Positions 1-9,236 of a stretch of DNA of 64,000 nucleotides are shown piece by piece (the first letter of the stretch is position 1; every line of letters starts with the position of its first letter). This DNA comes from Leptospira meyeri (lineage in GTDB: Bacteria > Spirochaetota > Leptospiria > Leptospirales > Leptospiraceae): the NCBI RefSeq assembly GCF_004368965.1, contig NZ_SORO01000001.1, forward strand, positions 2,016,001 to 2,080,000, read 5' to 3'. Made by a program: the position numbers and the translations under genes. Below the pieces are notes generated by a model. The model saw only the letters and a program-made list of their open reading frames with translations. It had not been told where the DNA came from and searched no databases.

Positions 1-1033
1 CTTCCTCGGCAGTGGCTTCAATGCCCTGTAACAAAGAAGTTCCGCCAGTAAGGATCACACCTCCCGCCAAACTTGACTTAAATCCTGAACGAACCAATTC
101 ATGATCAATCATTTCTAAAATTTCACGAACCCTTGGTTCTAGAATTTCAACGAGTTCTTGGCGAAAAACGGAACGAGCTGGCCTTCCCGAAATAGATGGA
201 ATTTCAAATTTTTCTGTGGGGTCCACCATATCAATTCTTGTATGGCCATATCTTTTTTTGATAACTTCCGCTGTTTCGACTGTAGTTTTTAAACCGATGG
301 AAATATCGCTTGTGATATGAAATCCACCAAAGGGAACTACTGAAGAAAAAGCAATTCCCCCATCCACATAGATAATGATATCACAGATTCCGGCACCAAT
401 GTCAATGACAGCAGTTCCCAAATCTTTTTCGCCAGAAGTAAGGATGGCCTCCGAAGAAGCAAGGCTTGATAAAACTCTATCCATTTGTAAAAGACCAGCT
501 TGCTCCACACAACGATCAATGTTATTGAGAGCCGTATTTCCACAAGATACAATATGTACTTCTGCTTCTAAACGAACCCCTGTCATCCCGATGGGATCTT
601 TGATATTGACTTGGTCATCTACTTTGAATTCTTTTGTGAGAACATGGATGACTTGTTGGTCACCTGGAACATGTACAGCTTGTGCAGCTTCCACAACTCG
701 CATAATATCTGTTTCTGATACAATTCGTTCTCTGTTTGTCACAGCAATGATACCTTTTTCGTTAAACCCGTGTACGGACTTTCCAGATACATTGACCACC
801 ACAGTATTCACTTCCTGCCCAGCCATCAATTCTGCATCACCAAACGCTTCTATGATGGACTTGGTTGTTGTTTCTATATTGACAATGGAACCATTTTTGA
901 TACCGGCAGAAGGATAAACTCCCGTTCCAATAATTTCGATTTCATGTTCCCCTAGAAGTCGTCCAATAACAACTTTAACTAGAGAGGATCCCAAATCCAA
1001 GGCCGTTATGATAGGTGCATCATCATAAGTCAT
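1..1033 (-). CDS. ftsA: Cell division protein FtsA (C-terminus cut by window edge)
   Basis: FtsA is the actin-like ATPase that tethers FtsZ filaments to the inner membrane and recruits later divisome proteins. About 344 residues are visible from an ATG at 1033, and the C-terminus lies outside the window. The actin-fold phosphate-1 motif ([14 protein letters not shown], residues 11-24) and phosphate-2 motif ([12 protein letters not shown], near 208-219) are both present. The adenosine-type motif [14 protein letters not shown] is close to the visible end. The FtsA-specific 1C subdomain fits the stretch between them ([15 protein letters not shown]). The gene lies one base after ftsQ, so the two are surely co-transcribed, and ftsZ is expected next, outside the window. 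MreB or DnaK are alternatives, but the 1C region and the ftsQ neighbour argue for FtsA. Confidence 0.95.
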   Translation of the reverse strand, partial: MTYDDAPIITALDLGSSLVKVVIGRLLGEHEIEIIGTGVYPSAGIKNGSIVNIETTTKSIIEAFGDAELMAGQEVNTVVVNVSGKSVHGFNEKGIIAVTNRERIVSETDIMRVVEAAQAVHVPGDQQVIHVLTKEFKVDDQVNIKDPIGMTGVRLEAEVHIVSCGNTALNNIDRCVEQAGLLQMDRVLSSLASSEAILTSGEKDLGTAVIDIGAGICDIIIYVDGGIAFSSVVPFGGFHITSDISIGLKTTVETAEVIKKRYGHTRIDMVDPTEKFEIPSISGRPARSVFRQELVEILEPRVREILEMIDHELVRSGFKSSLAGGVILTGGTSLLQGIEATAEE

Positions 1034-1034
1034 A

Positions 1035-1766
1035 TCAGTGATAAACGGCGTCTTCTCCCCTTAAATCGATAGAAACAGCTTTGACAGATTCGGCTTCCAT
1101 ATAAGCCAAAGATGCATATAATTTACGAAAAACATTGAGTTCTAATTTATCACCTAAATATACTTTCATTGAATTTGGTGACTTTAAATACATAGTATAA
1201 TTACCGTCGCGTTCTGCGACAAGTTCAGAGATTCTTGATTTTAATGCAGGGTAAGAGGAAAGAGCATGTCGCATTTCTTTTGTAATATCAAAAATTTGTC
1301 TGCCTTCTAGCTTTTTTTCCCCAACAGTGAATGGTCCACTAATCACGATTAGGTGATTAGCCAAAACCCGATCTCTGGAAAGTATCTCCAGATTTTCATC
1401 CACCTCATACAAGGAACTTCCTACATGTATGACAAATTCGGCGACTTTCTCCTGTACATTGATCTTCAAAAATCCATCCGGGTCTCTCGTGATCCGGACC
1501 TTTCGAATCCTTGGATGGCTAGAAAGTAATTTCTCCCAATCCTTCCAATCCCCGATCATTGGGTTTTCCGGATCCACCCCCAAATAGCGAAAAACCTCGG
1601 GAGGACTGAGAGCCACGAGGCCTTCCCATTCCACACGAACCACCGGCTTCACGGGTCTACCCCAACGGAAGACAAGCCCTAAGGCCAAGAGACCTAAAGC
1701 AACCAACAGGATGGGAACCACGCGCCCAAATCGTTTTTCTTTGATTTCTTGGGGAGTGTCAACCAT
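1035..1766 (-). CDS. ftsQ: Cell division protein FtsQ/DivIB
   Basis: This is a bitopic divisome protein with an N-terminal cytoplasmic stub of about 15 residues. One membrane helix follows ([18 protein letters not shown]), then a POTRA-like domain ([23 protein letters not shown], near 42-64) and a periplasmic beta domain. The 243-residue length suits FtsQ. FtsQ links early and late divisome parts through FtsB/FtsL. The stop is one base before ftsA, the classical ftsQ-ftsA order. No good ribosome site precedes the ATG at 1766. The upstream neighbour is not a cell-wall gene such as ddl or murC, so the dcw cluster is split here. Confidence 0.88.
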   Translation of the reverse strand: MVDTPQEIKEKRFGRVVPILLVALGLLALGLVFRWGRPVKPVVRVEWEGLVALSPPEVFRYLGVDPENPMIGDWKDWEKLLSSHPRIRKVRITRDPDGFLKINVQEKVAEFVIHVGSSLYEVDENLEILSRDRVLANHLIVISGPFTVGEKKLEGRQIFDITKEMRHALSSYPALKSRISELVAERDGNYTMYLKSPNSMKVYLGDKLELNVFRKLYASLAYMEAESVKAVSIDLRGEDAVYH

Positions 1767-1820
1767 ATATTGATTATGTCACATAGTTAGGCTGTTTGGA
1801 AAGCATTTATCAAGAGGGTA

Positions 1821-1850
1821 CAAAAAAAGGCCAGGCGAACCTGACCTTTC
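1821..1850 (-). terminator. Rho-independent terminator of the 1880-2245 gene
   Basis: Read on the minus strand, AAAGGTCAGG and CCTGGCCTTT pair around a TTCG loop with one G-T wobble and are followed by a run of seven T. It lies 30-60 bases past the stop of the small exported-protein gene, and 55 bases before ftsQ, so it separates the two transcription units. Confidence 0.85.
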
Positions 1851-1879
1851 TCGCAATTTTCAAACTAGGTTTGAAGTGC

Positions 1880-2245
1880 TTAGTTTTGTGCTACCTGCAT
1901 GGCACTTGCGTGAAGGTCCATAGAGACAGTTTGGTATTTTTTAGCTTCTTTTTCAAGAGCCTCTGCACGACGAAGAAGTTCTTTCTTCTCGTTCATTTGG
2001 CTAAGAGCCTTACCACCGCGAGTAGATCCTGCTCTGTCACGAAGTGCTTGAGCCATTTCTACTTTTTCTTTTGCAACATTCGCAAGATACTCAGAAACGG
2101 CAGATTTTTGCGCCGGAGTGGTTGCTTGTTCAATCATAGCAGACTCCAAAAGCTCCAATCTTTCGTTTGTATCTAAAGCTTGGAGATTTGCTGTTGCAAG
2201 TCCCATAGCCAAGATCCCTGTTGCGATAATCTTTGTTGTTTTCAT
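1880..2245 (-). CDS. Small exported helical protein, function unknown
   Basis: A 121-residue protein with a clear Sec signal peptide (MKTTKIIATGILAMGLATA, cleavage probably after LQA near residue 24). The mature part is rich in Glu, Ala, Lys and Leu and should be almost wholly alpha-helical, perhaps coiled coil (residues 27-115). It has no cysteine after the signal, so it is not a lipoprotein. The start is firm: AGAGAGGATCAC precedes the ATG. It has its own terminator downstream and a long leader upstream, so it is probably a monocistronic, well-expressed periplasmic protein. I do not recognise the family. A role as a periplasmic chaperone or structural protein is only a guess from its shape. 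Confidence 0.8.
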   Translation of the reverse strand: MKTTKIIATGILAMGLATANLQALDTNERLELLESAMIEQATTPAQKSAVSEYLANVAKEKVEMAQALRDRAGSTRGGKALSQMNEKKELLRRAEALEKEAKKYQTVSMDLHASAMQVAQN

Positions 2246-2394
2246 GTGATCCTCTCTAGAGTGGGAACCTCTTTTTCCGATTCCCTATTTGTATTCTATG
2301 ACTCTAAGAATCCTCTCATAAGGATTAAATTCAATCGGAAATTACGAAGAATTTCCCCACCGGAAGCCAAAAACTGGAAAAAAAGAAAATTCTA

Positions 2395-2429
2395 GATTAA
2401 AATTAATCAAAATCAGATTAATTTTAATC
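2395..2429. repeat. Perfect 14-bp AT-rich inverted repeat
   Basis: GATTAAAATTAATC at 2395-2408 and its exact reverse complement at 2416-2429 are separated by seven bases. It sits between two minus-strand genes, 150-184 bases upstream of the small exported-protein start, with no T-run typical of a terminator. It could be a regulator operator or a cruciform-prone site. A second, smaller hairpin (AATCCT/AGGATT, 2309-2326) lies in the leader. The rest of 2246-2541 shows nothing else apart from the terminator at 2484-2504. Confidence 0.6.
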
Positions 2430-2483
2430 ATATCGGGCCATCATTGGCCCCAAACTCTGGGTATGGCAAACTCTAACAAAATC

Positions 2484-2504
2484 AAAAAGCCCTCCGAAGA
2501 GGGC
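2484..2504 (-). terminator. Rho-independent terminator after the caspase-like gene
   Basis: GCCCTC (2489-2494) and GAGGGC (2499-2504) form a perfect six-pair stem around CGAA. On the minus strand the stem is followed by TTTTTGAT. It lies about 40 bases after the stop of the caspase-like gene. Confidence 0.85.
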
Positions 2505-2541
2505 TCCCATCAAAACCTCGTCAGTTTTATCTGAGGTCTGA

Positions 2542-4254
2542 TCAGTATTTTGTCTTTGTATAACTCAATTTTTTATTGAGGATGATGTCCACATTGGTCA
2601 CTTCCCCTGGTTGTACATGAATCTCAGAGTTTTCCAGTTTCATCTCTTCCATGAAACTAGCACGAATTTCATATTTTCCTGGTTTCAGGTTGGTGAACCA
2701 AAAGTAGCCATCTTTGTCAGTGGTGACCTTGAAGATCTGGTTTGTAGAAACCACTGTTGGCATATAAATCGGGTGTTTTTCGATCGGGTTGTCCAAGGTT
2801 TTATAAAACACTCGGCCTCGAATCGCACCAAATCCATCCATGGAATTAATCGCATCTACAGTCACCGTTTGTTTCGGAAGGACTGCCGTTGCCGTTTTGT
2901 AAATCGGATATTTGTCCGCACGGATTTCGATCTGGTGTACTCCTGCGGGAAGGTTATCGATTTTTACGTTGTAGATTTCTCCCTGGATGAGTGTTCCATT
3001 TTTTGTTACCGATCCCCAAATTTTGGATTTCTCTGTCGTGATTTGGGAAGTATATTCCTGGTCATCCACAAGAACTTTGATCGCCCGTACCTTGTCTTCG
3101 GCAGGGGAAGATTTTAGTTTTCCTTGTTTGTTGAGTAGGTCATAAGGCGATTTTGTGGCCGCTCCCCCATAGGATTTGTCTTTGATGATGGAAGTGCGAA
3201 TGAGGATACTTCCTGTGGTGATAGATGGTGGTGCTGGTGGTTCCACTTCCACAATCGGTGGGATGACCACAGTGGTATCGTTGGCAGGAGTTGGTTCTGG
3301 CTCGGGTGCTACAACGGGAGGAGTCGTGGTATTGTTATTTGGTGGCGTTGTGGTTTCTACTGGCGTGATCGGCACGTTGATGACCACGTTTGGTGGTTTT
3401 GGTGGAGGGGTTTGTGGTTTTGGGGAACCAGATAAAAAGATTCCGGCGGCATTCCCAGACACTTGTGGGGTCTGTTCATGGTTGAACTGGCGAGCCATTT
3501 TTACCGTTTCTTCTTTGGCGACAAAGAAGGCTTCAAGGGCTGTTACCACACTGTCTTTGTTTAAATCCCCTTTCTCCAAAGCATTCCCAAAGTTGTAAGT
3601 AAAGATTCCATGGTTGATGGTTCCGCCCACTTCAATAGAGGTTTGGTCATCATCCGAAGAAGAAATAACAGCTTTGTTTTGGAAAAAATAATCTTCTGCA
3701 TTTTGGCGGACTACCCCATCATTCCCTTGGGCAATCGGGATCTCAGCCGCACCGCGGGTATTTTTCCCTTTTTTGGCAATCCCTCCTGAATAACAACAGT
3801 CCATTACAAGAACCGTTTTTTGGGATTTGATTTCCGTTAAAAATTCATTTAGTTCTTCATCAGAAATATGAGGTCGGTCATAACAAATTAGGTAGTTACG
3901 CATTCCATTTTTTGCTTTCGCATCTTTCATATACATTCCATGGCCGGAGAAGTACAAAAAAACAGAATCATCTTTGCCGACTACTTTGCCCAATTGGGTG
4001 ATAGCATTTTTGACATTGTCTCGAGTGACCATGGAACCTAACAGGACTTTGATATCCTTGAAGTTTCCTTTCTTTTGGATTTTTTCTTTTAGAAAGTTTG
4101 CGTCTGCTTCACAGAGATTCAACTCGGGGATTTTTGCTGTGTTCCCTTTGTAGTTAGTTCCAATGAACAGCGCATAACGGTTCTGCCCAAACACCGGTAA
4201 TCCGATGAGATAGGCCGATAGAATGCAAACAAATATGTTTCGAAACGAAAACAT
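2542..4254 (-). CDS. Exported caspase-fold (C14) protein with carboxypeptidase-regulatory-like domain
   Basis: Counted from ATG 4254, which follows AGAGGAAACCCAATC, the protein has 570 residues. It begins with a signal peptide (ILSAYLIGLPVFG). A caspase/metacaspase peptidase domain follows (about 25-290), with the catalytic pair His105 in SGHG and Cys154 in DCCYSGG both intact. A Pro/Thr/Val-rich linker (about 295-370) leads to a beta-rich region and a carboxypeptidase-regulatory-like or CNA-B-like beta-sandwich near the end (GYFWFTNLKPGKYEIRASF). Such proteases usually cut after Arg or Lys, or after Asp. Export implies action in the periplasm, at the surface or outside the cell. A longer start at 4317 is possible but would bury the signal peptide. 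The gene follows the SGNH-like gene by 59 bases. Its substrate is unknown. Confidence 0.85.
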   Translation of the reverse strand: MFSFRNIFVCILSAYLIGLPVFGQNRYALFIGTNYKGNTAKIPELNLCEADANFLKEKIQKKGNFKDIKVLLGSMVTRDNVKNAITQLGKVVGKDDSVFLYFSGHGMYMKDAKAKNGMRNYLICYDRPHISDEELNEFLTEIKSQKTVLVMDCCYSGGIAKKGKNTRGAAEIPIAQGNDGVVRQNAEDYFFQNKAVISSSDDDQTSIEVGGTINHGIFTYNFGNALEKGDLNKDSVVTALEAFFVAKEETVKMARQFNHEQTPQVSGNAAGIFLSGSPKPQTPPPKPPNVVINVPITPVETTTPPNNNTTTPPVVAPEPEPTPANDTTVVIPPIVEVEPPAPPSITTGSILIRTSIIKDKSYGGAATKSPYDLLNKQGKLKSSPAEDKVRAIKVLVDDQEYTSQITTEKSKIWGSVTKNGTLIQGEIYNVKIDNLPAGVHQIEIRADKYPIYKTATAVLPKQTVTVDAINSMDGFGAIRGRVFYKTLDNPIEKHPIYMPTVVSTNQIFKVTTDKDGYFWFTNLKPGKYEIRASFMEEMKLENSEIHVQPGEVTNVDIILNKKLSYTKTKY

Positions 4255-4313
4255 GATTGGGTTTCCTCTTATCCGGATGGAGTGCTTCATTCTCCAACAC
4301 CGGAAATCGGAAA

Positions 4314-5591
4314 TCAATTGGATTTTTGTTTGGAATTTAAAAAACGAAACACTTGAGGAAGAACAAAATTACGGAATTCTTCGTTTACCCGTTTTTCTCC
4401 TCGGCAGTCGTAATGGATATTATCCACAAATCTCTCGGCTGGGTAAGAGGAATCGGGAAAGAAAAAGAGCCCGACATCTGGATTCTCTCTAAAAAAAACT
4501 TTTAGATCGGCGAGAAGGTCTTTGGACTCCCTTGATTCTTGTTTTTCCTGGATCCACGGCATATAGATCATTCCAAATTGGATTCCTTGGGAACGAGTGT
4601 ATTCGATCAGGTCTTTTAAAACAATAAAATCAGGTTGGTGGTATACATAAGGAACTGGATTTTTTAATTCCTCATCCAATTCCTTGCGAATCAATTCTTT
4701 AGAAAACAAAACAAGTTCTGGTTTCAATCGATTGGAAATATTATACTTTCCGAAATGGCGGGTGATTTGGTCTTCTATGGTGCGATTGTCTTCTAGTTGA
4801 GAAGAAGCTGGTTTACAAAGTCCAACTTCTACATTTTCACAAGCTTCACAAAAGAGAGATCGTTCTTTGTAATTTTTGTCTACTTTCCAATTGGTTCCAC
4901 TAAGTGCATTGCGAATGGCACCATGGAAACGATAGGATTCATATAAAAGCGGCATTGCTTTGGAAAGAATATACAAACGTTCTACACCAGAATACTGATT
5001 GGATAATTCGGAAAATGTAAATTGGTGGAGATAACGATGCCCAAAGAACTCCCAAAGAATTTGATTTGCATCTTCTTGTTTTCCGCTGTAACTGATGATA
5101 TTTGTAGGAGTGGCAGTTCGGAAAAAGTTCTTCTGAATGCCTTCAGTCCACCTTCGGTTGAGGTATTCAGGAATAGATTCATTTTCCTTGACTGACTTCG
5201 CATCCGGATCGTAAAGTGGTGGGCCATATCCCGTAGAATATAGTTTAGGTGATGCAGCAAACAAAATCATTTTTGGTTTGGCATTTCCCTTTTTTAAATA
5301 CTTATCCAAAAAGAAACGATAGTATTTGGGTCCCATTGCTGGCAAACTATGATTATAAACAGAAAATTCGATATCCTGTTGTTTTGGATATCCAGCCAAA
5401 GCCATCGACCTGGAATCACCTAACACAATTATATCGGCATCACCTTTGCCTGATTCTACAAAGTTTTTCTTTAAATTAACAAAAAAGATTTCTGGTTGTT
5501 CCAAATAGTGGATTCCAGTAAATCGAACCACAATTTCCAATACCAAAAAAAATAAGAGGGTAATCCCAATTCCTAAAAATTTAGAACGCAA
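4314..5591 (-). CDS. SGNH-hydrolase-like membrane-anchored protein partnering an MBOAT acyltransferase
   Basis: A 425-residue protein with one N-terminal membrane helix (IGITLLFFLVLEIVV) and the rest outside the cytoplasm. The nucleophile-type motif is VLGDSRSMAL near residue 57, and a C-terminal DNIHYDCRG supplies the Asp/His of an SGNH (GDSL) triad. The start is TTG at 5591, preceded by AGGAGGT at nine bases, and overlaps the MBOAT stop by 11 bases, so translation is coupled. In alginate, cellulose and peptidoglycan O-acetylation systems, an MBOAT protein carries acyl groups across the membrane and an SGNH protein such as AlgJ/AlgX places or removes them. I infer that role here. The acceptor polymer is not evident. 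Confidence 0.72.
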   Translation of the reverse strand: MRSKFLGIGITLLFFLVLEIVVRFTGIHYLEQPEIFFVNLKKNFVESGKGDADIIVLGDSRSMALAGYPKQQDIEFSVYNHSLPAMGPKYYRFFLDKYLKKGNAKPKMILFAASPKLYSTGYGPPLYDPDAKSVKENESIPEYLNRRWTEGIQKNFFRTATPTNIISYSGKQEDANQILWEFFGHRYLHQFTFSELSNQYSGVERLYILSKAMPLLYESYRFHGAIRNALSGTNWKVDKNYKERSLFCEACENVEVGLCKPASSQLEDNRTIEDQITRHFGKYNISNRLKPELVLFSKELIRKELDEELKNPVPYVYHQPDFIVLKDLIEYTRSQGIQFGMIYMPWIQEKQESRESKDLLADLKVFFRENPDVGLFFFPDSSYPAERFVDNIHYDCRGEKRVNEEFRNFVLPQVFRFLNSKQKSN

Positions 5592-7137
5592 AGTAAATTA
5601 CCTCCTTTCCAAAAACTCCCCGAGTGAGGATGAGAAATCCCATAAAGGATAAAACAAATGCCTGCACAATGGGATGAGTCAAAAACACCCAGTATCTTTC
5701 CTTTTTAAAGTAAGAGATTCCATCGATGATGAGAAGTGGCAAAAAGATTTTAAAATATTCTCCAAAAAGACCAATCATATCTTTGATGTTATTGTTTGGA
5801 TTTAAGTCCCAATCCCAGACCATTAGGAATTTTTTCATATAAAGAAACATCATGTTGGCATCGTAAGAACGAAACCCTACTGCACTAAAAACTACAAGTG
5901 TATAAACCAATACTCTTGCAAAGGTTCCAGAAAGGATACTTTTGATTTTTTCGACTAAGGACGATTTTGTAGTTTCGACAACATCAATTTGATCGTCTTT
6001 CTTTTTAGCAAAAGCCACAAGGTAAATGATGGTGTATACACCTTGCAAACAACCCCAAGTGATAAAAGTCCAATTGGCCCCATGCCAAAGCCCTGATAAG
6101 AAAAAAATAATAAACAAGTTTCTGTATTGAGCAAACTTCCCGTATTTACTTCCTCCCAAAGAAATATAAATATAATCTCGAAACCACCTGTTCAGCGTTA
6201 CATGCCATCGATTCCAAAATTCTGTTGGTGTTTTGGAAAATTCTGGAGTTTCAAAATTGACAGTAAGCGTAACTCCAAGAAGCCTTGAAACACCGAGAGC
6301 AATAAAAGAATAACCAGCAAAGTCACAATAAATTTGTGTTAAAAATAAAAAACCACCGGCAAACACTTGGGATCCATCCATTGCTTGGATGATATCTGGA
6401 TTTTGAGTATAAAGAGATTTTCCTGCCAGGAAAACTTGGTCCACATATGTGGCTAAGTTATCGGCCACGTAGACCTTCATAAAGTAACCAAGAAGGATAT
6501 CATACAATCCTTTCTGAACTCCATCCCAAGTTGGGAATTTTGGTTTTTTCAATTGAGGAAGAAGGTCTTGGGCGCGTTCGATAGGGCCTGCCACAAGTTG
6601 TGGGAAATAATTCACAAACAGAGCAAAATCAAAAAAATCGCGTTCCGCTTTGATTTGTTTTCGGAACACATCGATCGTATAAGACATGGTTTGGAAGGTA
6701 TAAAAACTAATCCCCACCGGTAGGATGATATTTCTTAACAAATAAGTATGGGAATCCTCTACCGCTGCCGAACCCATCCACAATGCCAATTGGTTCCACG
6801 AATCAATCAGATTCACTGCAAAAAAATCATAGTACTTCATTGTAAAAAGAAGGCCCAAGTTGGCAAAAATGGAAACTGATAGGTAAAGGCGACGGCGGAT
6901 TTGGTTTTCCGTACCTTCAATCAAAATAGCGGCACAATAATCGATGATGGTACTGACAAGTATGAGAGTGAGAAAAAACCACTCCCACCACCCGTAAAAA
7001 AAGTAAGATGCAAAGAGTAACCAAAGGTTTTGCGCACGGTAGGCCCATTTCTGTTTTCCGGCAAACCATCCGAATCCCAAAAAGACCGCATACACGAGAA
7101 GAAAGAATAACAAAAAGACAAAGGTATTGAAAAGCAT
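5581..7137 (-). CDS. MBOAT-family membrane O-acyltransferase (AlgI/DltB-like)
   Basis: A 518-residue polytopic membrane protein with about ten or more helices. Family signatures are GPIERAQDLLPQL near residue 190, FWNRWHVTLNRWFRDY near 305 and the catalytic-His motif LSGLWHGANWTF near 345. It is expected to move an acyl (often acetyl) group from a cytoplasmic donor to an extracytoplasmic acceptor. It is the first gene of a minus-strand pair with the SGNH-like protein and diverges from recQ. No alginate-like glycosyltransferase lies near, so the target could be lipopolysaccharide, another polysaccharide or peptidoglycan. Confidence 0.9.
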   Translation of the reverse strand: MLFNTFVFLLFFLLVYAVFLGFGWFAGKQKWAYRAQNLWLLFASYFFYGWWEWFFLTLILVSTIIDYCAAILIEGTENQIRRRLYLSVSIFANLGLLFTMKYYDFFAVNLIDSWNQLALWMGSAAVEDSHTYLLRNIILPVGISFYTFQTMSYTIDVFRKQIKAERDFFDFALFVNYFPQLVAGPIERAQDLLPQLKKPKFPTWDGVQKGLYDILLGYFMKVYVADNLATYVDQVFLAGKSLYTQNPDIIQAMDGSQVFAGGFLFLTQIYCDFAGYSFIALGVSRLLGVTLTVNFETPEFSKTPTEFWNRWHVTLNRWFRDYIYISLGGSKYGKFAQYRNLFIIFFLSGLWHGANWTFITWGCLQGVYTIIYLVAFAKKKDDQIDVVETTKSSLVEKIKSILSGTFARVLVYTLVVFSAVGFRSYDANMMFLYMKKFLMVWDWDLNPNNNIKDMIGLFGEYFKIFLPLLIIDGISYFKKERYWVFLTHPIVQAFVLSFMGFLILTRGVFGKEVIYFAF

Positions 7138-7197
7138 CGGTCTTCGTTACAATTTCCGGGTCACTCGATTCTGTAAAATTGAAAAAATGAGGACAAA

Positions 7198-9105
7198 ATG
7201 GGGAATCTTATCGTTGACCCTTTCGGATTTGCAGAAATCTTGAGAGTTACCTTGGATCTACGTTCGGAACTCAAAACCAAATTCGGTTTTTCGGAATTTC
7301 GCCCGGGCCAAGAAGGGGCCATTCGTTCTGTGCTGGATGGGCAAGATACTTTGGCCATTTTACCAACTGGTGCGGGAAAGTCTCTGATTTACCAACTCCC
7401 TGCGGCCATTCAAAAAAACAAACTAACCCTTGTTATTTCTCCTCTCATTGCCTTAATGAAAGACCAAACCGAGAGTTTGCTTGCGAAAGGAATTCCTGCT
7501 GCTTTTTGTAATTCCACCCAAGATGAAGTCGAACAAATGACCATTCTTGCGAAATCTGTGAAAGGAGAAATTCGGGTTCTTTTGGTTTCACCGGAACGAG
7601 CACTATCAAATGGATTCTTACGTATCTTTCGAGAACTGGATTTATTTGCCCTTGTTGTGGATGAAGCCCATTGTGTTTCGCAATGGGGGCATGACTTTCG
7701 TCCCGAATACCGCCAAATTCATATTTTACGGGAACGCCACCCTCGTCCCAACTTCCCAATCCTTGCCCTAACTGCGACTGCTACGTCAAAAGTCCAAACC
7801 GATGTCCAAGCTGCCCTTGGAATGAAATCACCCAAAGTAGTTCTTTCTACTTTTTATAGACCCAATTTAAAATTCAGCGTGGAATATCCTGCCGCCGAAC
7901 GAGACAAAGCCGACAGGCTCATTGAACTTTTGGAACCGTGGAAAGATGGAAGGAAATTTCCTGGTCGTGCCATTATTTACTGCGCCACAAGAAAGAAAAC
8001 CGACGAAGTGTATGATCTTTTAAAAGATTTTGGATTTTCTGTGGGAAAGTACCATGCGGGTCGCACTGATGGAATCCGCGAAAGAACTCAAAATGCTTAC
8101 TCTTCTGGAAAAGTGCCAATCCTTGTTGCTACCAATGCTTTTGGAATGGGTATGGATCAACCTGATGTTCGTTTGGTGGTGCATTACCAAGTTCCAGCCT
8201 CTCTTGAGGCTTATTACCAAGAAGCAGGTCGAGCCGGAAGGGATGGACTTGGGTCGGAATGTGTTTTGTTTTTTAAAGCAGGTGATGTTGCCACACAAGC
8301 CTTTATGTTATCTAAGGAAACCAACTTCAAAGGTGGTGACACTCTTCTCAAATACATTAAGGAGTATGCAGGCAAAGAAGAATGTAGGCAAGTCCAACTT
8401 TGTGCTTATTTTGGTGAAACCATTTCTCCTTGTGGGAATTGTGATATTTGTACTGAAGTTGGCTCCAATCTCCATCGATCCCATTTTTTAAAAACAGAAG
8501 CTGCGAAAGTTCAGAAGAAAAATGAAAAAAGAGAGTATCCTCTATCCGAATGGGAAGAAGAAACCATCCAAAATTTTTTAAAAGAGCATCCGGCTGTATT
8601 TGGAAAAACCATCATCGCCAAAACTCTTGTGGGCAAACGTACAAAAGATGTGCTCAGATACCGAATGGAACGAAATCCCTTTCATGGAAAATTGGATGGA
8701 ATTCCGGAAGAAGCTGTGGTCGCAAAACTCGAAACCTGGGTGGAAGAAAAAAAAGTTTTGGTGGCAGGTGCCAAATACCCCAAACTCTATTTACCCAATT
8801 TTGTTAAAACAAAACCAAGAACCTCGCCATTTAACTCTGATGAAACGAATAGTTTAAAAATAAAACTAAAAAAACCACCTACTCTCAATTCACAAATTTT
8901 AAAAGAACTCATCAACTACCGAGATCGGAAGGCAAGACAACTCAAATGGAAAAAGTTTATGGTATTTCAAAATCCCGTTCTCAAACGAATTGCGGAAAGA
9001 AAACCGAAAAACCTTTCTGAACTGGAAGCCACAAAAGGTGTGGGCCCAGCCAAGGTGGAACGATTTGGAAATGATATCATCGAAATCCTTTCCAAATGGG
9101 ACTAA
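7198..9105 (+). CDS. recQ: ATP-dependent DNA helicase RecQ
   Basis: A 635-residue superfamily-2 3'-5' helicase for recombination and replication-fork repair. Walker A is [15 protein letters not shown] near 54-68 and the DEAH box is [17 protein letters not shown] near 156. The helicase C motif is [15 protein letters not shown] and motif VI is [10 protein letters not shown]. The RecQ zinc site has four cysteines (ECRQ, QLCAYF, CGNCDIC near 398-421), followed by a winged-helix region. A C-terminal HRDC-like domain ([13 protein letters not shown] through [11 protein letters not shown]) completes the protein. The start ATG follows GAGGACAAA. Transcription diverges from the MBOAT gene. Confidence 0.95.
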   Translation: MGNLIVDPFGFAEILRVTLDLRSELKTKFGFSEFRPGQEGAIRSVLDGQDTLAILPTGAGKSLIYQLPAAIQKNKLTLVISPLIALMKDQTESLLAKGIPAAFCNSTQDEVEQMTILAKSVKGEIRVLLVSPERALSNGFLRIFRELDLFALVVDEAHCVSQWGHDFRPEYRQIHILRERHPRPNFPILALTATATSKVQTDVQAALGMKSPKVVLSTFYRPNLKFSVEYPAAERDKADRLIELLEPWKDGRKFPGRAIIYCATRKKTDEVYDLLKDFGFSVGKYHAGRTDGIRERTQNAYSSGKVPILVATNAFGMGMDQPDVRLVVHYQVPASLEAYYQEAGRAGRDGLGSECVLFFKAGDVATQAFMLSKETNFKGGDTLLKYIKEYAGKEECRQVQLCAYFGETISPCGNCDICTEVGSNLHRSHFLKTEAAKVQKKNEKREYPLSEWEEETIQNFLKEHPAVFGKTIIAKTLVGKRTKDVLRYRMERNPFHGKLDGIPEEAVVAKLETWVEEKKVLVAGAKYPKLYLPNFVKTKPRTSPFNSDETNSLKIKLKKPPTLNSQILKELINYRDRKARQLKWKKFMVFQNPVLKRIAERKPKNLSELEATKGVGPAKVERFGNDIIEILSKWD

Positions 9106-9236
9106 GAGTGATTTTAGTTTCCGTCATTTTGGGAACCGTTTTGTAGTGGGGAACAGGGTTCTCGACTCTCCGATCCAAAGTAAATTCCCTTGAAACTTTC
9201 CATGTCTCTTAGAATCTGCAGATTCATAGGGGCAAA

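Noticed and set aside
375..917. Open frame of 180 codons on the plus strand
   Set aside because: It is antisense to ftsA, whose minus-strand frame shows clear actin-fold motifs; the plus-strand product has no signal, domain or ribosome site.
3176..3598. Glycine/valine-rich plus-strand frame
   Set aside because: It mirrors the Pro/Thr-rich linker of the caspase-like gene; the low complexity comes from that linker's codons.
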